A stretch of 64,000 nt of DNA from positions 84,533-148,532 of the forward strand of contig QNGE01000134.1 of the NCBI GenBank assembly GCA_008508345.1, written 5' to 3'. The stretch's first letter is position 1. Every line of letters starts with the position of its first letter. Position numbers and translations under genes: made by a program. This DNA is from Paragonimus westermani (Eukaryota; Platyhelminthes; Trematoda; Plagiorchiida; Troglotrematidae). Under the pieces are notes generated by a model, which was not told the DNA's origin, ran no database searches, and saw only the letters and a program-made list of their open reading frames with translations. This document shows, piece after piece, positions 34,401 to 43,489 of this stretch.

Positions 34401-35645
34401 ATAAAGCGCGTCTAGAAGAGAAACTGACCGAACTATAAAAGCTCATACAAGATAAAGGGTGAGTCCGGAGAAAGAACTCGCTAATCTTGATGAGATTTCA
34501 AATAGTATTGAAGAAGTATATGGAGTGACTCAAACGCAATTGATAGTGCGAAGCGCTGAAGCTAAAACTGAATCCAACATTGGAAAGTTTCAGTTGGCTG
34601 TCAGTCACCGGCCGTTGAAGGAAGAACTAACACTTGCGCGTAGCAAGGTTTGATTTAAAAGCGTTCTGTCCATTTATTATCGAAGCGAAACAGGATTCTG
34701 CTATGTGGTCTGATGTAGCGGTTAGGCGTGACTGACAGAATGAAGTGAAAACTGTGGAAACACGGCATTATTCCTCTTCCATAGTGGCCAAAGCAAGCAC
34801 TGATGCTCGGAGAGAAAGAAAAGTAAGCAACATTGAAACAACTTCACGGAAACCAGCAGGCAAATCAATGTCTCTAACCCTAGGTGAGGTTGACTGTGGT
34901 GGGGGAGAGTTGTTGCCTTTGATTGGTAGTTGGATGCTGAGTCGTGTACTCACTGAGTTGCAGAAATTATTTCAGGAGTAACGAGAGAAAGGTCTGTTGT
35001 AACTTTATGTGGTGAGCTGTATGGTGATTGTTTAAAACCCTACCCACATGGGCCGCCTACAGACAGGCAATACTGACGGTATCACCCTCTCCAGCCTAAT
35101 CAGTGTGAAGTACTTATCCTGGCCCGACATCATTCTGAATGGCCTAGTACAGAGAGGTCGCAGTAGTCACCTCACTTAATCACAGAATGAACACACGTAT
35201 TCCAAAATGTTCTGTTGGTTTTTCGTCAGACCGAACAAAGATGTGCAGGGCAGTGTGATGCGGGAATTAAGCAGGATTAGAGAAATGAAGTATAGAAAGG
35301 TGAGGGCACCGCACGTGTTCACGGACTGTCACAAAATCCTGGTCGGACAGATTCCGTACAGTGCGCCTGTTTATTCTTGAATACTGGCTTGTACCCAGTC
35401 AATAAAACGGAAGCTGGATAAGCACGTTAAGAAGAATTACTCATTTGCAACTTTTGAGGTGCCGATTTTTGCCTTTACTGAGAGCCTGCTTTCGACAAAG
35501 TAAGTAACATGACTGGCTAATCCCCGGTTTGTTTGCTGCTTGTTCACTGGTTCCCTGTCTTTTGGTGAATGCCTGTTTTATGCTTGGCTCAATTCTTGCA
35601 CCTCCACTTCGCTGAACCAATTAGTTTACTGCCTACACAATACGC
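34401..35645. other. Unclassified repeat-like stretch
   Basis: A 64-codon charged frame at 34459-34653 (E-L-A-N-L-D-E-I-S-N-S-I-E-E) and a 78-codon frame at 34745-34981 have no family I can name. An AATAAAA site at 35400 follows a segment (35310-35400) that could be the end of an LTR, but no partner copy is in the window. Confidence 0.35.
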
Positions 35646-35649
35646 CTCC

Positions 35650-37200
35650 CGAGGAACACGTCTCAGCAGCTGGGGGCTCGCGAATATCACACTCATTTTC
35701 AGGGATGGTAGACGCAATTATCTCAGTGATTACAGTCCAACTGCTTTGCTATCAAGCATCTGAAAAATTTCAGAGGCGCTTGTGTGTGACTCACTTTTGA
35801 GCACCTCAATTCTCGCGAGTTCTTCTTCAATGCACAATATGGACTTCAAAGGGCCATTCATACACCACAAACCTGCTGATAGTCACCGATCGATGAACCA
35901 AGGCAGTTGATCAAGGCAGTGGAGTAGACATCGTAAATCTCGACTTTACCAAAGCCTTTGACCTCGTGGACAATGCCGCTTTGACCGGCAGGCTTTTTCG
36001 CTATGGAGCAGGAGGAAACCTTCTTCAGTGGCTTGTGTTGCACCATGCTAACCATTTTCGCATGGTGCGCGTCAATGGTGCATTTCTACCTTCAGGCCAA
36101 GCTTTGTGGAGTAACCCAGTGTTCACTTCTTGGCCCCCTAATATTTTCTATTATTTTTCGACGATCTTTCCATTTCAATCGCCTACTCGTTGTTACTGTT
36201 CGCTAACGATGTCAAGATTTGACGGGCTGTTAACACTACCGATGATTCTCACACTCCACATAAAGACCTGGACACTGTTCAGTTGGTCTCCAATGAGTTT
36301 ATTAATGACGGGTGTAAAGTCAAGCAAATTCGCAGCTTCCCGAACATCACGTATCACCTCGAAGGGTACTCGCTGCAGACAGTTCTCATCGAGAATGACC
36401 TGGCAACCAGTGTTTTGCACACTCTCCCGAGCTCTGCGAAAGCTGAAACAAATGCAGAAAATATTAGTAACACCTTGACGCTAATAAAATGTCTTTTCGG
36501 GCAGTTCCGCCTTAGCTGTTTTCAGCTGCCTTATAATAGTTTTGTTCTACCACAACTGGAGAATGTAACTGCGATCTGGCCACCACATATCCGAAAGGAC
36601 AAGTTACTGCTGGAGTCTGTGAAAAGTAGAGCCACTAAGGCAGTTCGGGGTCCGGAAAAAAGGCTGTACGAGAAAAGGCTGAAATCTTTGAATATATGTA
36701 CTCCTTAGAGTACTGTCGGCATGGAGCTGTCTTCGTGTTAACAATTTCGATAATAAAGTTCCGTAATCATCCGTGCAACCTGATGCTAAACAGGGTAAAT
36801 AAAACGACACTGAGGGGCCATCCTGTAAAACTGGAGGTCCAACATAGTAGACCAGATTTCAGACAAGGAGTTTTCTAACTGCGCGCCTGCAATTCTTGGA
36901 ATACTCTACCAGACCATGTTGTTTTTGCTAACTAGTAATCTTCATGGCCCGCCTTGACCAACATTTGTTGCATTAGCTCGGATACCGCACCCCTTTTTCC
37001 CGGTTCAGTCCATTGCTGAGGACCTTGAACCCACTGAAGTCGGAAATACGAATAGTGATTAGGACATCCCACTGACCCCTTCATCTTTGCTATCCATTTT
37101 TGTTTCTTCTCTTTCTTTTCCCATTTCGAAAGGATCACCTCGAAGACACATGGGAATCTATGAATCACTCTCGTTTAATTTTACATTTTTGGCCTAGGAC
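35650..37200 (+). pseudogene. CR1-like LINE reverse transcriptase to 3' end
   Basis: Another CR1 copy. The RT fingers are near 35660-35830. The palm has V-D-I-V-N-L-D-F-T-K-A-F-D-L-V-D (35925-35970) with the first catalytic Asp kept, then G-A-G-G-N-L-L-Q-W-L and R-V-N-G-A-F. Motif C reads L-L-F-A-N-D-V-K-I (36195-36222), so the first Asp of the pair is Asn. A 141-codon frame (36283-36708) covers the thumb/connection: L-E-G-Y-S-L-Q-T-V-L, F-V-L-P-Q-L-E-N and R-A-T-K-A-V-R-G. After a frame change come I-I-K-F-R-N-H-P-C, T-L-R-G-H-P-V-K-L and N-S-W-N-T-L-P-D-H-V-V (36750-36925). The 3' untranslated part runs to about 37200. Confidence 0.85.
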
Positions 37201-37447
37201 CTGTTTTTCTGTTGATGGCAGCACAGTATCATTACAGACCCTACTGTAGTGGACCTAAACACTGTCAAATTATTCGAGCATGAACGCGGAGCCAAAATGT
37301 GGTAGAAACCAAAATGAAATGACTCACAGTAGTTCGTGAAGATGTGTTAGTTTATAAAGTCCATTACACGAAATGAAATATCCGACGGAAACGATCCGTA
37401 ATGATACGCCTGAGATATTTCAGCTGAAAACAGATGGTTGGTTCGTT

Positions 37448-37829
37448 TGTAGTGACCTGGAGATACCCCCGGTCTGCCTGCTGTACGATGTGTAAAATCC
37501 TTCCTAAAATCTTAGCTCACATTGTACACAGGACCTTAAGGATCTTTGCCTGCCGTCCGCATGATGCATGAGGACGCGTTTGTTTGTTGGCATGCTTGTC
37601 GGCGTATGCGCGCCACACGCTTTTTCCGGCTCGCTCGCGCACTCGACGGTCGGATCCTTATCATCCCTAGCTGTTTCGCGTATCGGTGTCGCCTAGCTCT
37701 GATCGAGACCATTTGTGCTTATCGCATAATATATTTTCGGTCTCGCAATTATTTGTATCTTTATTTCGCGTCTGGTATTCCTGCGCACACTTGAGTAAAC
37801 GTTAATTTAGTGCACGTACGCACTAAAAC
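37448..37829 (+). repeat. 5' LTR
   Basis: It begins TGTAGTGACC and is taken to end before the TGG of the primer site at 37830. The exact end could be a few bases earlier. It is identical to 42395-42776. Confidence 0.85.
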
Positions 37830-37847
37830 TGGTGAGCCCGTACATCT
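37830..37847 (+). promoter_or_regulatory. Candidate tRNA primer-binding site
   Basis: TGGTGAGCCCG follows the LTR. A TGG start fits the CCA end of a tRNA. CsRn1-type elements are known to use tRNA-Trp, and the first six bases agree with that; the rest agrees only partly. Confidence 0.5.
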
Positions 37848-37941
37848 CCATTTTTTGATCACATATATTATTTTTTCTGACGTAAGTTAACGCTACTTTT
37901 CCATTTATTTATTCAATTTAATCTCTGCTGCTGTCGAAAGT

Positions 37942-38713
37942 ATGCAAGAACGCGTTTTTGATTCGCCAGACGTTTTCGTCAGTGCTCTTTCGGTTCTGAT
38001 AGCACCTTTCAGGAAGAACAGTCCTGGAAGCTGGTTTGCACAGTTAGAAGCCACTTTTGCGTTGAGAAACATCACCACGGAACTAACGAAGTTCCACCAT
38101 GTGGTTGCTACTCTTCCGCCTCACGCCATAGACGAGGTAGACGATATCTTAGAGCTTCCAGACTCCGTTAAACCATATGAGCAGCTTAAGGAAGCCATTA
38201 TCAAGCGCATTGGCCTTTCGAACCGTCAACGCATTGCCCAGCTGCTGAGTTTCACCGAGTTAGGCGACCAGTAGCCTTCACAGCTTCTACGCCACATGCA
38301 ACGTTTCGCAGGCTCAAATCAGCTCGAGGAGTCATTGTTGAAGGAGATATGGATCCAGAGACTCCCTAGGGATATGCAAAATATCCTTTGTGCCAACCCT
38401 CAAGCTGCCCTGTCGCAATGGGCTGATACCGCCGATCGTAAATGGGAGATATACGGAAAAAGGCCTCCCAAGTATCCGACCCAGCGCCGGAACCACTGGC
38501 ACTCCCGACCGACCGTGTGAACGAACTCACACGCCAGATCCAGGCGCTCAGCACTCAAAGCTCGCGCCCGCATTCGCTCTCACGTAAGCCTAACAAAAGA
38601 GCCACCCAGTCGACTTCTAGGAGACGATGAATGCTCACAGGAAGTGTCAACCCCGACCACTGCTGGTACCACCAGCAGTTTGGTAACCGTGCTCGATCCT
38701 GCCGCAGCCCCTG
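37942..38713 (+). pseudogene. gag: CsRn1-like gag, three disruptions
   Basis: ATG 37942 opens a frame whose core (W-F-A-Q-L-E-A-T-F-A-L-R-N-I, 38030-38075; V-A-T-L-P-P-H; Q-L-L-S-F-T-E-L-G-D) is typical of CsRn1-family gags. A TAG at 38272-38274 interrupts it, and the same frame continues to about 38450 (W-I-Q-R-L-P-R-D-M). A frameshift follows, and then a TGA at 38628-38630. The finger at 38661-38713 reads C-W-Y-H, nine residues, C-R-S-P-C, that is C-X2-H-X9-C-X3-C. This is the unusual gag motif that defines the CsRn1 group in place of the usual CCHC knuckle. The protein cannot be made whole from this copy. Confidence 0.85.
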
Positions 38714-41700
38714 CTCCTTCTCCAACAAGGACCAGGGAAATTAGCCTGCCAGCACGTCGCGGCGACCGACGTTGCTGGCCCCCGAAGTCGCCTGTTTTTC
38801 ATTCGAGACTGCGAGTCCGGAGTTCGCTACCTCATTGACACTGGTGCAGAGACCAGCGTTCTCCCACCGGATTCTCGTGAGCGGCTTACGCAGGCGCAGT
38901 CAACCTTACGTGCAGCAAACGGTTCGCCTATTTTCGTTTATGGCCAGCGTTCTCACACATTGAATTTAGGCCTTCGCCGCACTTTTCGATGGCTTTTCAT
39001 CGTAGCAGACGTCCAAATGCCAATCATGGGCATCGATTTTCTCGAGCACTTTGACCTGTTATTCGACACACGACACCGCCGGCTATTCGACCGCAAAACG
39101 AACTCGTCTGCTACTGGGACTTTAACCAACACGGTTCCAATCAGTTTTGTGTATTGCCCGGTAATCACAAGCAATTACGCTTCTCTTGTCGAACAATTTC
39201 CGACCGTCTTCAGACAACCGACCCCGCTGCCGCCAGTGACTGGTGCAACGCAGCATCACATCGTCATCACTGGCCCGTCGGTGTTCGTCAAAGTCCGTTG
39301 TTTAACACCGGATAAGCTGAAGATATCGTACGCCGAGTTCGAACACATGATCGAGTTTGGCATCATTCGCCTTTGGATAGTCCCTGGGCTTCGCCTCTTC
39401 ATATGGTGCCAAAAAAGTCAGGAGACTGGCGCTCATGGGGAGATTATCGCGCGCATAACAACGTCACGGTACCGGACAGGTACCCCTTTCCGCATATACA
39501 GGACATCACGGCTAGCCTGAAAGGCACCCGTGTGTTCTCGAAGCTCGATCTGGTTCGTGCCTACCACCGGACCCCAGTTGCCGCAGACGACGTTGCCGAA
39601 ACCGCGGTAATTACGCCATTCGGCTTGTTCGAATTTCTGCGCATGCCGTTTGGTCTCCGGAACGCCGCTCAAACGTTTCAACGATTTATCGACGACGTCA
39701 CAGGGGGTTTCGACTTTGTCCATCCCTACATCACTGATCATTTGGTGGCGAGTGCATACGAAGAAGAGCACCAGAATCATCTGCGATTGCTCTTCGAACG
39801 ATTTGCAGCGTATAACGTAACTGTAAACGCGGATAAATACGTTTTCGGTCAACCAGCAGTCGAGTTCTTAGGGCATCATGTCGATCAGCACGGCATCCGG
39901 CCGCTGACTGACAAGGTACAAGCGATTCGCGATTTTCCACGCCCTACAACGCTCGCTGCTGTCCGTCGTTTCAACGGCATGGTCAACTATTACCGCCGTT
40001 TTATTCCGCATTGCGCGCAACTCATGCAGCCTCTGACCGACTTACTCGGTGGCCGTTCCAACGGAAACGTCCAGTTATCAGAAGCAGCCGTCAACTCGTT
40101 CGATCTCACCAAAGACGCGCTAGCCGACGCAGTGATGCTTCACCATTTCGACGCTAACGCCACCACGAGCATAGCTGTAGACGCTTCCGACATAGCTGTT
40201 GGTGCCGTACTCCAACAGTTTGTCGATTGCACCTGGAGACCGCTTTCATTTTTCTCTAGACGCCTGCCACCCGCCCATGCGAGGTACAGCACGATCGGTC
40301 GTGAGTTACTAGCAATTTACTCGGCCCTTCGTCACTTTCGATACGGTCTCGAAGGCCGCCAATTTGTGATCTTTACCGACCACAAACCGTCGGTATACGC
40401 CTCCCGCAATCGTTCCGAACGCCATTCACCCCGCAAAGTGCGCCACCTTGATTGCTTCTCGCAGTTCTCTGCAGACGTAAGACACGTCTCTGGCAGTGAC
40501 AACGTTGTGGCTGACGCTCTGTCACGCGTATCAGCACTTGTTGGCCACGACATTATCGACTTTTCAGCTATGGCTGATAAACAACGCGCGGTAAACGATC
40601 TCCACACATCCTACCAGCATTCGTCATTGCGCCTCGCGGATCTTCCACTACCGGCAGCACCGGGAACGATTTTATGCGATATCTCCGCTGGACACCCTCG
40701 CCCAGTCGTACCTCCAGCCTTACGACGTCGCGTGTTTGACACGCTACAAAACATTGCTCATCCTGGCATCCGGGCCACGGTCAAGTTTGTTTCCGATAGG
40801 TACGTCTGGCCCGGTATGCAAAAGGATCTTCGCACATAGGCGCGATCTTGCCTAGCTTGTTAACAAGCCTAGGTACACCGCCACGTGTCAGCCCCGATTG
40901 GCCGATGCCCTTCGATCACCTCTCGACTCGCGCATCTTCACATAGATATTGTAGGTCCTTTGCCACCTTCGAGTGGTATGACCTATATCTTGACGATGGT
41001 AGACCGTTTTACGCGATGGCCAGAGGCCGTCCCTATACCCGATGTCCGTTCGGAGACCGTGACACGCGCAGTTGTTTAGCGTTAGGTTGAATCTCACGGT
41101 TGCCCGGCCACGGTTACAACCTACCGCGGTCCCCAGTTCGAAAGCGGTTCTTTTGCGGAGACGTTGAACGCACTTGGATGTCATCGCACACGGGCTACGT
41201 TATACCATCCGGCTGCGAACGGCATAGTCGAACGCTTTCATCGACAACTAAAAGCAGCCCTTGCCGCCGTCGATGCAATCCGTTGGACGGAAGCCCTGCC
41301 AGTGGTTTTACTCGGCATTCGAGCGGCCCTCAAGGCCGACCTTCACGTTTCCAACGCCGAACTCCTTTATGGCCAACCGCTGCGTCTTGCTGGTGATTAC
41401 TTCTCGTCCGCCACAGACGCACTCCAAAACGATGCTTCCTACGCCAAGCAACTTGCTTTGCACATGCGCCGCCTCCGCGTCACGGACACTCGAGAACAAA
41501 ACCGCGAAGTGTTTGTTCCCAAAGACCTCCACGACTGCATACACGTGTTTGTTCGCGTGGATGGTTCACGACACTCTCTCGAGCGACCTTACGAAGGTCC
41601 ATTCGAGGTACTTCAACGGAAGGACCGCTTCTATGTACTCGAGCGCCAGGGTACTCGGGACACCGTTAGCATCGACCGCCTGAAACCTGCCTACTTTGAA

Positions 41701-41877
41701 AGGACTGAGGAAGCTTCCAATGCTCCTCCGTATCCTGCGGCCAGGCATGCAACAGCCTTTAAACAGCCTTGTCCGAGCGCCTCATCTTCGAACACAACGT
41801 CGCCGACTACGCCAGCACCTACCGTAACACGTTCGGGTCGTAGGGTGCATTGGCCTAAACGTCTGGTAGATGACTAG
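38684..41877 (+). pseudogene. pol: CsRn1-like pol: protease, RT, RNase H and integrase, disrupted
   Basis: The protease frame opens after 38684 with the active site L-I-D-T-G-A-E-T (38831-38854) and continues to about 39370. A frameshift there leads into a 488-codon frame (39373-40839). It has the RT start P-W-A-S-P-L-H-M-V, the palm segment F-S-K-L-D-L-V-R-A-Y (39535-39565), and motif C Y-I-T-D (39727-39738) where Y-I-D-D is expected. RNase H follows with V-D-A-S-D, G-R-E-L-L-A-I-Y, F-T-D-H-K-P and V-V-A-D-A-L-S-R. The integrase zinc region is cut by TAG 40837-40839 and further stops at about 40860-40872. The core keeps D-I-V-G-P and G-I-V-E-R-F but has Tyr (41122-41124) where the second Asp belongs. 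A 238-codon frame ends pol at 41875-41877 with T-R-S-G-R-R-V-H-W-P-K. Two catalytic Asp are lost, so it is inactive. Confidence 0.9.
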
Positions 41878-42394
41878 GACCCGTTAGGTCCTGTTTTATT
41901 TCAGCACTATGAAAAAACCACACAAAAACTCGCAGAAGCTTTTGAAAACCAAAAAACCTCAAACCTTCTTTTGAAAACAAAAAAAGTGTTCCGACGCATG
42001 TCCGCATATTTATGTTCGCCAGGTAAGTTTGAAATTTGTGCATGTGCCCAACCTTATCTGTATCGTTTTTTATTCCCGTGCACGCGCTTACGTCCTGAGC
42101 CGATCAAAGTTCGCAACGCGATTACTGTTATGCGACCACAGCGTTTACCCCCAGGACCACGACATGCGAATTCTAAATTCCCGCATTGGTTTCGACACAG
42201 CAGTAGAGGACACCCGAGTAAGAGCTCGCTAGGAACTGTTGGCACTAGTACGCCTCCACCTGCGGCGTCCAGGAATTGCAGTACCAACCGCAGATTGATG
42301 CAGCATGAACTAGACTAGGCCAAGGATGGCTGGCCACAGTTAGTCCTTAAGTAGATCGAAGGGTTGCGTTCGCAGTACCCTTCTGGTGTGTGTG
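41878..42394 (+). other. 3' untranslated part of the CsRn1-like element
   Basis: Between the pol stop and the 3' LTR there is an A-rich segment (41910-41990) and then ordinary sequence. No clear polypurine tract precedes the LTR; instead a GTGTGTG run abuts it. A third ORF cannot be supported. Confidence 0.6.
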
Positions 42395-42790
42395 TGTAGT
42401 GACCTGGAGATACCCCCGGTCTGCCTGCTGTACGATGTGTAAAATCCTTCCTAAAATCTTAGCTCACATTGTACACAGGACCTTAAGGATCTTTGCCTGC
42501 CGTCCGCATGATGCATGAGGACGCGTTTGTTTGTTGGCATGCTTGTCGGCGTATGCGCGCCACACGCTTTTTCCGGCTCGCTCGCGCACTCGACGGTCGG
42601 ATCCTTATCATCCCTAGCTGTTTCGCGTATCGGTGTCGCCTAGCTCTGATCGAGACCATTTGTGCTTATCGCATAATATATTTTCGGTCTCGCAATTATT
42701 TGTATCTTTATTTCGCGTCTGGTATTCCTGCGCACACTTGAGTAAACGTTAATTTAGTGCACGTACGCACTAAAACTGGTGAGCCCGTAC
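42395..42790 (+). repeat. 3' LTR plus 14 bases of primer-site sequence
   Basis: Identical by eye to 37448-37843. Because the copy includes TGGTGAGCCCGTAC, which belongs inside the element after a 5' LTR, the end at the N is unlikely to be a natural 3' border. Confidence 0.85.
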
Positions 42791-42791
42791 N
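42791..42791. other. Undetermined base (N), likely assembly join
   Basis: The N directly follows the repeated LTR/primer-site sequence. The DNA to the right is unique sequence leading into a host gene. Confidence 0.9.
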
Positions 42792-43077
42792 CGAAAAGAG
42801 CGAACAATAATAATTATAAAATACAAAGTGCTGCTCAGAACGGTACACTACTGCTCTTACACAAGTCGACTGCTATCCGTATTCAGGTCACTTATCGTCA
42901 TACAGAACCCGGATCACCCGAAAACCCAAGTTCCTAGGTTCACCAATCCTAGTGAACCTGAGTTTTACTGCACTAATTTGAAGAATCGCAATTGACCCTG
43001 ACGGGGTGTAAAAGTTGTACTTTCCGAGGTGGTCGCCTTTGGGCGCTCTACTCTGCCCCTCAGGATTCATATACAAA

Positions 43078-43489
43078 ATGTTTCCCGGTAGAGTGCCTGA
43101 CACAGCTGCGCGTGAGCTAAAAAACAAGCAGATCAAAAGCTGGGTGGGATCAGAAACAGATAGAGCTTCTTCAGAATATCGTCCCCCGAAAAATATTAAG
43201 TTTCCTTTGGGAGTTTCTCTCATCGCTGCCTGCTATACAAAAGACCAGGAGGAATTCAAACGTCTTATTGACTTAGGCGTTGACATCAATACAAGAAATC
43301 CTGGTGGATTAACCTGTGTGCATCTTGTGAGTGCTTCCATTTCATTCTTATGATGCAGTGTTGCATAAACGGTGATTATGAATTTTTAGAGTTTCTTATC
43401 AAAGAAGGTGCAGATATCAATATTCAGGACAATGATGGTTGGACTCCTCTTCACGCGGCTTCATCTTTTGGAAGTGAAGAGTTGGTAAG
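43078..43489 (+). CDS. PPP1R12: PPP1R12/MYPT-like myosin phosphatase targeting subunit, first two exons (partial)
   Basis: MYPT proteins bind protein phosphatase 1 and direct it to myosin and other targets in the cytoplasm. Exon 1, 43078-43326, encodes 83 residues. A MyPhoNE-like motif K-N-K-Q-I-K-S-W is followed by V-G-S-E-T-D, then an RVxF-type PP1-docking motif K-N-I-K-F, and then the first ankyrin repeat (L-I-A-A-C ... L-I-D-L-G-V-D-I-N). A 32-nt intron (43327-43358, GTGAGT...GCAG) leads to exon 2, 43359-43489. This holds the next repeats (F-L-I-K-E-G-A-D-I-N-I-Q-D-N and G-W-T-P-L-H-A-A). The second donor is either at 43490 (GTGAGT) or at 43485 (GTAAGG). Order and spacing match the N-terminus of animal MYPT1 closely. 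The ATG at 43078 is chosen by this fit; an in-frame start codon at 43015 is not needed. Later exons are not found in the remaining 20 kb. Confidence 0.85.

Larger units (their letters stand above)
37448..42790 (+). mobile_element. CsRn1-like Ty3/gypsy retrotransposon, young but defective
   Basis: Two direct repeats of 396 bases (37448-37843 and 42395-42790) flank gag and pol on the plus strand. By eye they are identical, including the same 82-codon frame in each. The layout is LTR, primer-binding site, gag with CHCC finger, protease, RT, RNase H, integrase, LTR, as in the CsRn1 family of flukes. The length is 5.34 kb. Gag and pol contain stops, frameshifts and altered active-site residues. 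The right repeat runs past the LTR into the primer-site sequence and stops at an N. Confidence 0.9.

Noticed and set aside
35310..35410. LTR-like end with AATAAA
   Set aside because: No second copy or neighbouring retrotransposon border in the window.
37546..37794. 82-codon open frame, repeated identically at 42493-42741
   Set aside because: It is simply inside both LTRs, and nothing suggests an LTR-encoded protein.
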